Part shown: in pieces, positions 52,671 through 64,000 of the stretch
How the letters are laid out: every line of letters starts with the position of its first letter
Numbering within the stretch: position 1 is the stretch's first letter
Source of the DNA: Leptodactylus fallax
Lineage: Eukaryota > Chordata > Amphibia > Anura > Leptodactylidae
DNA: 64,000 bases
Reading direction: 5' to 3'
Assembly (NCBI GenBank): GCA_947044405.1
Contig: CAMRHE010000655.1
Location: 372,001 to 436,000, forward strand
Made by a program: the position numbers and the translations under genes
The notes under the pieces: model-generated
Database searches by the model: none
The model's input: the letters and a program-made list of their open reading frames with translations, nothing else
What the model was told of the DNA's origin: nothing

Positions 52671-53961
52671 TTAAGTGGCATGTGGAACAGAATTCACATG
52701 GATTGATAGGATGGGGCTCCGAAAAGCAGCAACACTCCAGACCAAGACAGATTAGCCCCACATGTATATCCTAATAATGCTGTGAAAAATGACAAATATC
52801 TGCAAAAAGAAGCAAAAATCCTGAATAAATGACCTTAAATTTCATCTCTGCGTTTATTTTTAGCCCCTGACAGTGTTGTAGGTGTTGCACAGCGCGATTC
52901 CTCCATTGCACGCTTATCTCCGGCTCTGGTTATCATCCTCCCAGACACGTCTGATACTAAGCAGTGATCTGAAGAACATATCAAAGAGCTTTGTTTTTTT
53001 GCCCTGCAGAAATGTCACAGGCAAGAATCTTGTAGATCAAGTTTCTGCTGTGAACTGAGCAGAGGCCTGGATAAAATAGAGCAAATGTACCAAAGTTTAG
53101 GAGCTGAAAACAAATGGGCCGAGACTGTGAGGCTTTGGTTTTTCTGGTCAAAGGCCCCAATGTAAAGCCTATAGCAGGGCCCCTACAGTTATAATACTGG
53201 TGTCTTATGTGGCAGTGGGGCCTTTGGACCTGGGCAGGAACCAATCCCTGGGTGCGACTGCTTTCTCTGCACCCCCTATGGCTACACTCCTGGCCAAAGC
53301 TGTATCATTCTGATCTATTTCCTCAATACGAGCGGGGGTTATCCAAGTTTACTAGTGGCAAGGATAGTCATGAGATAAAAATCAGCTCCACTCAACTTCC
53401 ATTGACCCTCCATTACAATGCGGCCGCTCTTTTTCAAACACTGGCCTTAGTGGTAATGGGGGGGGAATGTCAGTGATGATGTCATCAACCACCGCACCTC
53501 ACCACCAAGGCCTGTGATTGGCTGAAGCATGGGTGACATCATTTCGAGGCACCAGAAACACAGGTCAGCGAAGAGAACCAGCGCCGCTGTAAAAGGGGGC
53601 AATATGAGGAGAGTATGGCTGCTTTTTAATGTTGGGACTAATTCTGTCACTAGTAAATCTAGGTCTTATTCACATGACAAAGAGCCATGAAAGTCTATGA
53701 GTGTCTATTTTTGTATCCGTCAAAACGGGCAAAGATAAAGCATGTCTGTTTTTTTTACGGAAAAAAACAGGGTGGAGTTTGTGCATTTTCTATATTTAGT
53801 GTTCCTTTAAATAAATTGCTGGGTGAATTTACAATTCCTTATCATGTTCACGTGTCACGAGGCTGATATATCAGTCTGTCAGGATTTTCTGGTTATTCCT
53901 GGTGCTATAGGAAGGAACTGAGTAAATAACATAAGGTTAGGGGGTTGTTATTTAGGAAAAA

Positions 53962-54350
53962 AAGAACCTTTCATGTCCTCGGAGATGTGTGGTATTATAT
54001 ACCTCTAGAAAGCTGGATTCAGCACATTGTTGGTGCATGCCTGGGTGCTGGAGATATCGGTACAGTTATTTTCGATATCTCTCCACTGTCAGAAAGGCAG
54101 TAGCATCATCACTGGACTGCGAGGAAAAGTACAAGGCTATGGAAGAGTGCTGTCAGCCCAGCGATGACGCTAGGACGTAAGGCCGCCTTTCTGACAGTGT
54201 AGAGATATCGGTGCCGAAATGAATGACACTGATATTTTCGGCACCAGGGCGCGTACCGGCAAAGCTGACAGTGCGCTGAATTCAGTGCATTGTCATCTTT
54301 CCAATGGTATATAATACTTCCCAGCTCCGAGGACATGAAAAGTCCTCTTT
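53962..54350. mobile_element. Palindromic MITE, AAGGACYTTTCATGTCCTC family
   Basis: The left end AGAACCTTTCATGTCCTCGG and right end CGAGGACATGAAAAGTCCTC are inverted relative to each other, and TTAA follows on the right. Internal CTTTCTGACAGTGTAGAGAT and its mirror CTCTCCACTGTCAGAAAG pair. A partial sibling is at 27320-27542. Confidence 0.78.
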
Positions 54351-55152
54351 AAGAAGGTTGTCTGAGAATATAAAACAAAAGTTAGCTTTTTTTTTCTCCA
54401 GGAGCAGTGCCACTCTTGCCCAGAGTTTCTGTGTTCTATCACAGCTCATCTCCATTCAGGTGAATACCGCAGTACCAGACACAACCTGTAGACAAATGTG
54501 GTGCTGTGGCCCCCCATAGGTAATAGTTCCTAGCAGTGCCCCCCACATAGGTAATAGTGCCCTAACTGTCTCTCCCCCAGCAAAGGTAATTGTCCACCCC
54601 ATAGGTAATAGTGCCCTGATAATGCTTCTCCCATAAGGTAATAGTGCTCCCCCTTCCCTATCCCACATACTGCCCAGGCCTCACTACTGAATTGTATACT
54701 TACCTTCTCTTCCTGCACAGCCTGGCATTGGGTGATGCAAAATTACACATTTTGGTAATATTATTATTATTTTTAATAATAAAAGAACATATATAATACA
54801 ACATAACACATATCATGAGACTGGTTGAGTTACAGAAATAAATAAGGTAAATTGTAAGTCTTGACAATTAAAGGGGCACTTTGGCCGCAGCAAGTGACAA
54901 CATGATTCTAGGATATACCAGCACTTTCTAATTCGTGGGACCCCCACCAATCCTCTAATTGGCTCCTCCTAAATTTTTCTTTGTGCAACATCATGGCTGC
55001 TCAGGCTCTGTATACACTGCAAAACTGTCCATTCATTGCAGTGCTATATAGAGCACACACTGAAGGAGCCTCAGACCCTAAATTATCTGTGGGGAAACTA
55101 GAAGTCCGACCCCCAGTGATTAGAAAGTGATGTCATGTCCTATAGTCAGAAT

Positions 55153-55535
55153 AAAGGGGTTATCTTGGACTTACATATTAATAGCCTATTCTTAGGATAG
55201 GTCATCAATATGTGATTGGTGGAGGTCTGACCCATGTCAAGCTGTTTAAAGGAGCCATGGTGCTCTACAATGAGCACTGCAATCTCTTCCCTGTGCCGAT
55301 GATGTCATCCATCACTCTAGTGAATGGGGCTGAGATGCAATACCAATCACAGCCACTATGATATATACAGTGTTCTGCTTGGTATTCAGTGAATAGGCTG
55401 CAGCACTCACCTAAACGTTGCAGCTTCTTCACCCAGCGGATCTCTGGCGGTGCTGGGTGTCAGACTCCCCTGATCACATATTGATGACCTATCCTAAGGA
55501 AAGGTCATCAATATATAAGTTCTGGAAAACCCCTT
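55153..55535. mobile_element. Palindromic MITE just 3' of CFAP300
   Basis: AAAGGGGTTATCTTGGACTT at the left and AAGTTCTGGAAAACCCCTT at the right form imperfect inverted ends. TAGGATAGGTCATCAATAT pairs with ATTGATGACCTATCCTA. It lies within the likely 3' UTR or immediate downstream region of CFAP300. Confidence 0.7.
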
Positions 55536-55605
55536 GAACAAATGGTACCTTACATAGACTATACATAATTGCATACATCATTGGAGTCTAAATGTAGCTG
55601 GTGCT

Positions 55606-55917
<312 letters not shown>

Positions 55918-55924
55918 TCATTTT

Positions 55925-56447
55925 TTTCTTTCCTTATTGTATAAAGTGGGGTTTGTTGAGCATTTTTGTAATTTACTTAATTAACCTATTTTACTTCCTT
56001 TAAAAGAAAACAGACTCTAAAGTTCTCCCTAGGAACTCTAGTTAGTTGTATCTCTGGTTTTATACCCCTTTAGAAAAGTGCTGAGAATCTCAGCTTTCAT
56101 AGGCTACCAAGATTGCAGTTCTAGCTATAAGAAAAACAGAGAAATCACAGTCAGTAATGTGATTTTTATAAGCAGCATTTACTGCTCGAAACTCTCAGCT
56201 TTCATATGACACCAGAAGCCCTTTTCTAGGTGGTAGAAAACTGGAGATACAACTATTTGCAACTGCTATATCTGTATAAGCTGGTAATACGCAGTTAATG
56301 CGGTGTGGATCTCCCTGGCAATGCTTAGTTAGAGTGTTTCTAGGGAGAACTTTAGAGCATGATTTCCACTGAAATAGGATAATAAAGTAGATTAAAAAAA
56401 TGTTTACTAAACACCCACAATAGTTATAAAAACAAAAAACGAAACTA
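55925..56447. mobile_element. Large foldback MITE in the last CFAP300 intron
   Basis: The outer ends TGTATAAAGTGGGGTTTGTT and the mirrored AAACACCCACAATAGTTATA pair imperfectly. Inner arms pair well: CTCTAAAGTTCTCCCTAG with CTAGGGAGAACTTTAGAG, and TTGTATCTCTGGTTTTATAC with AAACTGGAGATACAAC. The central CTCAGCTTTCAT word occurs twice. It is non-coding. Confidence 0.78.
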
Positions 56448-56453
56448 CACTTA

Positions 56454-56628
56454 GGCTAGGTTCACACCAGGACTTTTCTCTCCGCATTTTTCGAGTGGCA
56501 GACCCCATTATAGTCTATGGGGTCCGCGGCTTTCCATGGGTAACCGCTTTTCAAGTGCATTGGGTTTCCGTTTTTTGGGTTCCCAAGCGGACCTGAAGAG
56601 AAACCCAAACGCAGGTGTGAACCTAGCG
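56454..56628. mobile_element. TTA-flanked short MITE in the last CFAP300 intron
   Basis: TTA at 56451-56453 and 56629-56631 flank ends GGCTAGGTTCACACC and GGTGTGAACCTAGCG, one mismatch. It is the same family as 17904-18046 and directly abuts the foldback element to its left. Confidence 0.85.
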
Positions 56629-57498
56629 TTACACTGTAAGCTGAACTCTCCAGAGTGGGGGATCATAAAGCGGCATATACACAAGATAGTAGGCAAGTGA
56701 ATGATTCTGCTGACAACTTTTTTTGACTCTTGCATAAGCAAGAATGGTTGACAGCGCCATCTGTGATGCTGCTTTGCTCCAAGCAAAACAAAAGAAAGGG
56801 GCTGATTAAAATCTAATCTGGCTAAGGCCGGGGCAAAAGGGGCAGTTATAACAGACGATTAGCCACTCTGCCCCCCATGGGGCTGTGATCTACAGTAGCA
56901 AATCTTATTCCACATGCTGCGAATAAAACCTGAACTGAAAAGTGACTTGTGCTTTGGGCCTCAAACCTGCAGAATGTCAGTAGTTGCTGCAGGGACATTC
57001 AATCATTGTAATGAACAGGTTGAAAGCTGCAGTGCGCCCCCAAAGAATACTGCAATTCCACACGGATTCTGCTGAGACGCCTTGCAGAAGAACAGTCTGC
57101 AGAATTTACCTGATGGAAATTCCCCAGTTTTGGAGGACCAATCCTATTCAAGTAATAGGAGTGGTGCAGCAGCCCCGACCACTATATAGCGGTGGTTCTG
57201 GGAAAGTTCAGCGCTGCTTCTATTACTTTAATAGAGCCTGCACATGCTTCCTGTCCATTGCTATAGCTTCCAGCACCCAAACGCTGGTGGAACAGCTGAT
57301 CTGTGCGGGGTCCTGGTGCTGCTTTAATTTCCTCCATGGTGGCACCGCAGGGAAACTAAACCCTTACTGCCAGGTTCCCTCTCAGATTACATCTGAACAC
57401 CGAGGGACCCAGAATGGGACATCTTGATATCAGGTCACGTTCAAGGGACTCTACCAAGAGGACAATCCCTTTAAGGCTAAAACTTAATGGAGACTTAC

Positions 57499-57565
57499 AT
57501 AGGCCGATACTTTGAAGACAGAAGATATGATATTTATCTGCTTTGTCTGGGGATCCTTTTGAACA
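57499..57565 (-). CDS. CFAP300: CFAP300 penultimate coding exon
   Basis: This 67-bp exon is flanked by a pyrimidine-rich acceptor ending TTTTTAG and a consensus donor GTAAGT. It supplies the last base of a split codon and then 22 codons reading VQKDPQTKQINIISSVFKVS plus AY, which align with [20 protein letters not shown] and AY that I recall from human CFAP300. It joins the terminal exon in phase 0 across an intron of 1,767 bp (55732-57498). The reading frame agrees on both sides of that splice. Earlier exons were sought on the minus strand up to 64000 without success, so the gene is partial here. Confidence 0.93.
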
Positions 57566-58189
57566 CTAAAAAGAAAACAAAAATAAAAAAAATTTAGTCC
57601 AACATCGAAAACCCCAAAATAATTCTCATTCTCTGACCTTGATAACTTCCCAGGTCCTATCAGGAGGAAGTAGTTAAAGGGAATATCTAATGTATTAAGT
57701 AAATGTAAGTAAGGCGTAAAAATATACAGAAGAGAATTCATGTGTTTTTCCTATTTTATGTAGCTAGTTATTTTTTAAGAATTTCCCTGGGGGCTGCCAT
57801 TTTGGAGGCAAACACCTTGCTATACTATCTGTATAGACAGCGCAGCAGGATTTTTGTGCTTTATGTCAGCTGCAATAAATTGGATTTATTGGTCTGAAAA
57901 GTGTCCATGGACTATTACGGTTTTTAGGAAATGATACAGTATAATCCCCCACCATCAGAGGAAACGGACAGGGGATGAGTCCTATATGTATGTATAGTAC
58001 CGCAGTCCTGTCTTATCTAGACTTCCATCTGTACTAAAACCATTAAATCCTATGCTGATAATGAGATGGCTCTGCTGACCCTGTCTCAATCTGTACAGAA
58101 AAGCTGTATTGTGCATGTTCTAGTAGCTTATGTAAGAACTGGAATATTTTTTCCATGTGGATAGTCAAATAAGGCCTATGACCCACACT

Positions 58190-58533
58190 AAAGGGGACTT
58201 TCACCTTCATCACTTCGACCTCTTTTCATCCATTAATAGGTGCTGCTCCACTGATTCCTGATATGCTAACTAGACTCTCTAATGTCAAGTGGGTGGTGTC
58301 AGGCAGGAGCAGGCAAGGGGGGGCGGTGACTCAGAGTTCTTACACTGCTTGCCTGAGCCACACCCCCTTGTCTGCTCCTGCCTGATTCCGTCCACTTGTC
58401 TAGTTAGCATATCAGGCACCAAAATTAACTGCGATGGTTGCTCAGGAATGGTGGGGGCTAGTGAAAAAATTTCAACTGCGTTGGAATCAGTAGAGGATGC
58501 AAAGAAGGGGAGTTGGTGGAAAGTCCTCTTTAA
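58190..58533. mobile_element. Palindromic MITE in CFAP300 intron
   Basis: AAAGGGGACTTTCACC near 58191 is mirrored by GGTGGAAAGTCCTCTTTAA near 58515. An inner palindrome spans 58258-58416 (GATATGCTAACTAGAC with GTCTAGTTAGCATATC, and GGCAGGAGCAGGCAAGGGG with its mirror). Confidence 0.75.
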
Positions 58534-60899
58534 TTCATGTGGATGGTTCTGGCTACAGCATTTATGTCTAAGGTATCTATTACTGATCTAGATGGAAACA
58601 TTGATTGCCAGTTTCCCCCAAAGTGAATTGTTTTCTACTTTTCCGTCATGGGGTGAACATCAAAAGAAGAGCTTGCAAAAAAAAAAGAAAAAAACTCAAC
58701 AAGATTAATTCCTCTGGCCAGTACCCATTCCCACCCACTGAGAGAGAATGCCAGAGGGGATCTGAAAGCCACCGTAAACATAGGATTATCAGAGGATAGA
58801 GTAGAAAATGAGGATCCACCAGCATCAGGGGTGGCTTCACAATCACTACTGAAGATTGATGGGAGTGACTGTTTAGGAAGAAGATGTTCCTGACCAATGT
58901 TGGTGCCTCCACACCATATTAGACATATATCTCAGTGCTAGAGACTGTGATGGGAAAATGTGAGGTAGGACTGTACTGCGTGAAAGGCTTTGTCATGAGG
59001 CGGATGTCATATACCATATTGTTATCTCTTGGAAGTATACTATGTATGTGTTACACAAATGCTTCAGGAGGATTCCACGTACTATGACGGTCAGACCTGT
59101 TCATGCACCGTCTCCTGCAGACTGAAGCATATTTCTTCCAGTGTGTAAAGTGTAAGAGTCTGCCTCAAGCCATAAGCTATATGGCTGCTTCAAGATCACC
59201 TGCATGCACTCCTTACCTGTAATACTGACTATACTCATGTATACATGAATGCAACATCCAATAATAAATAACTGTACATGTAACCCTAGAGGGGAATGTA
59301 TATAAAGACTTAGACTGTACTGTGTATGACAGCTGATAACCCCATGTAAAGGATCTGTATGGTTTACAACCATTTTCACCTACCCTATTATAAACTTTCT
59401 AACAAAGCAGAAGCCCACCTATCAGGACCCACACTTTTCAGTCAAACTAACCAATGTGTAATACTTCATTTCTCCTGCGGGAGTGCTGCAGGAGAATTAA
59501 ACACTTCCTGCTGAGTTTCCCCACACGCCCTATAGCTGGACACCCTAAGATCACTTACTAATAAAATATCTCGACTCTTAAGGATGGTGCCCACTGTTTC
59601 CCCCTTATAAACCACAAGTACCATGCAGAACAGTGCCATATTTGAGCATCTGTGGGCAACAGGTAAAAATTATATCGTTGTCCCATATTTATTATTTTCC
59701 CCCAAAAATTACAATGTGCGTATGATGTCTGTTCCTTCGGCAGAGCAGATTTCCAATGAGAAATAATCATTTTGCAGCATAGTGGACTGTATTTTGTGGC
59801 TAGATTGTCAACATTTATTGTTATATATGTATATAACCATCTTTAGACCTATTAGCTTTACCACCTGGTATATGCATGAACATATAAAAAAAAAAAAAAA
59901 TTCTGCACAATCCGTAACATTTGGCAAAGACAGATATAGACTTAAAGGGAATGTATTGCCAATTTTATTAATTTTTTAAATTAATTTATTAAAACCAGAT
60001 AGTGAAATCTATCACTTTTTTATTTTCTGATTGTAGATTTATTTATTCTATTCTATTTCCTGTACATTATTATTATTGGTGCGGCCATCTTGCCTGAGCT
60101 TCTCCTCTGCTCTGTTAACAGCATTTATTGATATGCTTTCTAGCACAGTCAATGCCATAGACAGCAATAGACTGGAGCCGACTGTGCAGGGAGGGAGAAG
60201 ATAAGCTGTGACATCATCTAGTAGTGTCAGTAATGGATGTAAGGATCTGTCAGTGGTGTTAGCTATAGATGTGTTATCTTTTATTGTAATCCTGTATGTG
60301 ATGTAAAGGACTACTGCAAAGAAAACCCCTACAGAACAGGCAAGTGTCAGTCTATTATTAGACTTAGTGGCCAGAGTAGAAATTGCAGGATATAATACTT
60401 ATTTTTAAATATAGATAGGTTCGTAGAAAAGTAAAAAAAAAAAAAATATATATAATCAAAGCTTATTTAAAAAACTTAAAGGGGGTTGTAATATCTCGGA
60501 GACCACTTCTTAAAATGATGCCAGCCTTGTGATCACTTGATCACTGTTCGATCACTGATGGCAGTTGTGTCTTCCATTTATTTCACCTGCAGAGACTTGA
60601 GGAGTTTTATTTTTAGTTCTATTTCAGTGAGTTTCTTTTTTTTGTGTCCTGTGGGAATATTCCTGTGTACTGGACCCCTGCAGATTGGAAGAAACTCGCC
60701 CCTGCCTGAGTCTGATATCCTGATGGCCCTGGGGCTGCAACTCTGGAATCAGCCAGTAAATGTCATTCACAAAGTCAATCAACTCTACTGGACTAACATG
60801 GTGGCAATGCTATAGAAACACCACATGAAGGTGGAGGATCTCTTTACATGTCACTGGGCACAGTAGGCCTACGCCTGTAGGCAGCAAAGCTTAAAGCGC

Positions 60900-61900
60900 G
60901 ACTAATTCCCTACAGTGCATGCATGCCATATTTACTGACACGTGCTATGAAAGCAATTCTGCTAGGTTTCACTGAGATGGGATGTGCTGTACAGGGTAGT
61001 AAAATGATTTCCTGTACGCTAAGGGCAAGTGAGCACCCTGTTGGGCTGCCTCTAGCCTGGATACAAGATGACATACGGTTGGACATGGAGGTATACAGAT
61101 TCTGTATGGTATCCTGTTGCACATTGCCCACAGATGTTACAGCTGGGCCTGTAGATTCTATAGACTGACATCCCATAGATGCTCTATTGGTGATATAATT
61201 GGTGACCGGGCAGGACAAGAAAGTGTTGTAATCTCATGGAGACATTTGTGGGAAACCTTTGCTGTGTGTGGGCTAGCATTATCCTGCTGAAAAATGCCAG
61301 ATGGAAGCCCAGCCATGAGAGGCAACACAAGTGGCCACAGGATGTCCTGCACATATCACTGAGCTGTTAGTGTCCCTCGTATCACTAGTAGGGGTACCGA
61401 CTGTCATATGCGATGGCTCCCCAGCTCATCACACCAGTAGCTGAGAATGTGTGTTGCTCCACATAAAGGCAGGATTGAAGCGCTCATCCAAGGCCTCCAT
61501 ATTCAAACCCGACCATCATTGGATCCCAAACAGAACATGAATTCATCGCTGAAGAGGATACGGTCCAATCCAGGTTTCTTGTTCATGACACCACTGCAAA
61601 CAAAGGCGATGGCAGCTGGCTGTCAGTGGCAGGACACGTAATGGCCACCATGACACCAACTTTCCTTCTGCTAAGCGCCTGGAAATAGCCTGGGGTGTGT
61701 AATGAAGGCGCCCCCTGTGTCTGGATGGTGGACAAGGAAACTGTGGGAGCTGCTCGTGTCTGTCGGCAGATCAAACAATCCTCTCTACCGGTGGTCTGCC
61801 ATTCCTCTTATGTGTCTAGCAGCTTATATTTAGATTTCATGGTTTGCACCAGCTCACTGAGTGTATATTGCTGTTCCCAATGGACTGGATTTCATTATAG
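60900..61900 (-). pseudogene. Eroded Tc1-like transposase
   Basis: Fragments on the minus strand resemble a Tc1-type transposase: a helix-turn-helix remnant near 61740, SDE-like text near 61560, GVMSWGAIAYDSRYP (about 61400), GIFQQDNASPHTAKVSHKCL with the second catalytic Asp, and SPIEHLWD with the Glu. SMSNRMSSCIQARGSPTG follows toward 60980. The usual PDLSPIE reads PIISPIE, and several frameshifts and stops separate the pieces. I could not define terminal inverted repeats. It is inactive and older than the other two Tc1 copies here. Confidence 0.8.
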
Positions 61901-62608
61901 CCTCATATATTTATTGTGAATTTACATAAATAGAAGAAAAAAAAAAAAAAACCGAAACGCCATCCATGCATGAAAGCGGACACAGAGCGGTGTTTTTTCT
62001 TCCTTGCTAGCCTTTAATATTGCTAACAAGCTGTTGTTACAAGGATTTCTGAGTAAATCATCCTGACAGCACGGTTGGGTTCACGTCAGTACCACTCTGG
62101 AGATGAAGGTGCCCATAGGAATATTATGAGCTGCACATGTGGAATTCTCATAGTAGAGACACTCAACAACCTCCACTTGTGCGCCAGTAATGAGAACAGT
62201 CCAATAACAATCCCTACAAAAACATTTCCCTTCAATACTTCCCTGCCACTCAAAACTGAAGAAAAGGCTTTTATGGGAAATAAAGATTATGTGAAGCACA
62301 GGAGATTATGGAGGCACAAACCACACACCTTAGCTTCTGCTACTGAAAAAAAAGGGGGCAAATTTAGGTTTCAATGGAGACAGATGGAAAGTCTTAATGG
62401 TTACAAAGAACAGTTAAAGGGATTACAGAATCAGAGGCTGGTTGTAGTAGTGAAACTTTGAAGACTTTTAATAAAGAGTATTTACATATTATGTCTACAG
62501 CTCCTATATAGATCTATGTGTTTCTATGGTAACAGACTACAAACGAATACTCTGTAGTCTGATCTTGCATCCTCGCTTCCATCTTTCTACTTCTTACCAG
62601 GTTGGTAG

Positions 62609-63146
62609 GGCCGGGTTCACATCAGCGGTTGGCTCTCTGCTCGATAACAGTCTCAAAATCCTCAAAAACTGATTTTGAACAGTTCATTTTAAAACCTATT
62701 GATTTCAATGGGTTGTATAAACCCTCCGCAGGTGTGCATTTGGAGCAAAAAGGTTGGACTTGCAGGACTTTTTCTCCGTCCAAAAAAAAAAAATAAAATA
62801 AGGATTTCAGAGAGACAGCAACCAATCCATTTTTTTTTTTTTGGTTTGTTTTTTTAACATTGAGGTCTATGGAAGGCGGACACAAACGGATTACTAACGG
62901 ATAGTGAGCTGTTTGTGTCCATTTTGTAATTTGTTTTTCCCTCTGCGCATTTTCAGAATGAAGAAGGGGAAAAAAAAAACAAAAACAAAAAAAACGATTT
63001 TGTCACAAACAGACACAGTTTGACGGACACCCATCGACTAAACCGTCTAAAAATACGGATTCGGGTACCCGTTGTGTAACCATTTGGAATCCTTTTTGGA
63101 CCAATTAGTTTTGACGGATACCAGGCGCAGGTGTGAACCTAGCATA
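62609..63146. repeat. Diverged MITE-like inverted pair
   Basis: GGGCCGGGTTCACATCAGCG at the left and GCGCAGGTGTGAACCTAGC at the right form imperfect inverted ends of the GGTTCACAC type. The interior contains long A and T tracts and no ORF with a signature. A target duplication is not clear. Confidence 0.5.
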
Positions 63147-64000
63147 AGAAGTAGTCGGGTGGATGGTAATATCACTGGAGGAGCAAATTACTTAAAATGA
63201 AAAACATGAAGACGTTGGTACATCCCAAGGTGTTTATGGTAAACCCATCTGGATAAAGAAGTGTTCGCTCGGGGACTCGCTGCCTCTCCATTCATCTAGG
63301 TAGAGCGAGATGCTGAAGAGAAGCAGAGTACAGCGCTCAGCTACCTCTGGCAGACCCATTATGATGGTAGGGGATCTCAGTGGCTGGCCCCACACTGATC
63401 AGACACTGATCACCTATGCAAGATGTAAACTTGACACAATCCCTTTAAAGCCTTGGTGTTCCTTTTCTCCACTTACAAGCTTTAATTCCTTCCTCCGTTC
63501 TTCCATACTCTTACTTATCTATCTTTAACCTTCAATCTTGCTGCCATAAAAATCATCATTATCGGCAGCATGACATGTGCCCCACGTTGACAACAACAAT
63601 GACCCTTCTCACTGGCAGCAAGGATTGTAATGATGGATCCTCAAGAATTTTGAAGACCACTTCCCCCATCTTGAGTGGCGCTGTCGACACTAACTACATG
63701 GTACAAGGTGCACCATCAAGGGCATAACAAGGCCAAAAGACCTATCCCTCTACAGTATATGAAGGAAAACCCCTTTAAGATCAGGGTTAGAGAAGCTGAC
63801 AGGTAGTGGGAGTGTCAGACGAGGAATGTTATAGAAGTCTAGGCTCTATTGTTCACATCTATGAGCTGAAACCAAAGTACTGTTATTGTATGGGAGACTG
63901 ACACGGTGTGATTGATGACTATTGATGGTAAATAAAGCCCCATTTAATTTTACTTTTACCTCTGGCGCCTTATTTCCTCCTCCTTATGTGTGATCTCGAA

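Larger units (their letters stand above)
57566..64000 (-). other. CFAP300: CFAP300 upstream intron sequence (partial)
   Basis: Sequence upstream of the penultimate exon should be intron, possibly with undetected small exons. I searched for the expected preceding segment (a protein stretch ending near LIYKDLV with a split codon before GT) and saw no match. Recognisable content is a palindromic element at about 58190-58533, an eroded Tc1-like transposase at 60900-61900, and a TIR-like pair at about 62609 and 63143. Poly-A tracts lie near 59885, 60435 and 61938. The rest shows nothing I can name. Confidence 0.6.

Noticed and set aside
59101..59379. Minus-strand ORF adjoining a GTAAGG donor-like site, tested as a CFAP300 exon
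   Set aside because: The residues do not resemble the expected segment before the penultimate exon and the phase does not fit.
62075..62461. 128-codon plus-strand ORF
   Set aside because: It contains an A-tract, has no recognisable domain, and lies within a CFAP300 intron; most likely chance or an old repeat.
63949..64000. Possible minus-strand exon reading EITHKEEEIRRQ before a GTAAAA donor
   Set aside because: It does not match CFAP300 as I know it, runs off the window, and the donor is weak.

Overview
This is vertebrate chromosomal DNA, almost certainly from a frog. It has split exons with GT-AG borders, a CpG-rich promoter, low gene density, and very many palindromic DNA-transposon remnants, Tc1-type elements, CR1/L2-like LINE fragments and microsatellites. 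I recognise two host genes, both on the minus strand. YAP1 is represented by exon 1 (21322-21549) and exon 2 (10559-10809), with a CpG-rich promoter at about 21550-21965. CFAP300 (human C11orf70) is represented by its last two coding exons (57499-57565 and 55606-55731). CFAP300 therefore lies upstream of YAP1 in the same orientation, the order I recall for human chromosome 11. The anuran assignment is an inference from the repeat flavour and the protein sequences.

Layout. 1-10558 is YAP1 intron 2; exon 3 was not found. It holds a defunct DD34E Tc1 element nested in an L2-like repeat. 10810-21321 is YAP1 intron 1, rich in palindromic MITEs. 21200-21965 is the CpG island with exon 1. 21966-55605 is the intergenic interval between CFAP300 and YAP1. 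It contains two near-identical CR1/L2-type LINE fragments in opposite orientation, a 1.3 kb foldback element, two non-autonomous hAT elements (one carrying an inverted 46-bp minisatellite), a tRNA-derived SINE, a tandem array of CRE-like palindromes, a nearly intact DD38E (Intruder-type) Tc1 element, a run of almost pure G inside a MITE, and numerous TTA- or TTAA-flanked palindromes. 55606-64000 is the 3' part of CFAP300 with introns; earlier exons were not recognised and may lie beyond 64000. An eroded Tc1-like transposase sits in that intron.

Function. YAP1 is the transcriptional co-activator of the Hippo pathway. All four LATS phosphorylation motifs expected in its first 159 residues, the TEAD-binding helix and loop, and the start of WW domain 1 are intact. 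CFAP300 is needed for assembly of axonemal dynein arms. The two genes are neighbours by conserved synteny, not by shared pathway. I saw no operon, CRISPR array, phage or novel gene system. The most noteworthy material is in the transposable elements and tandem repeats.
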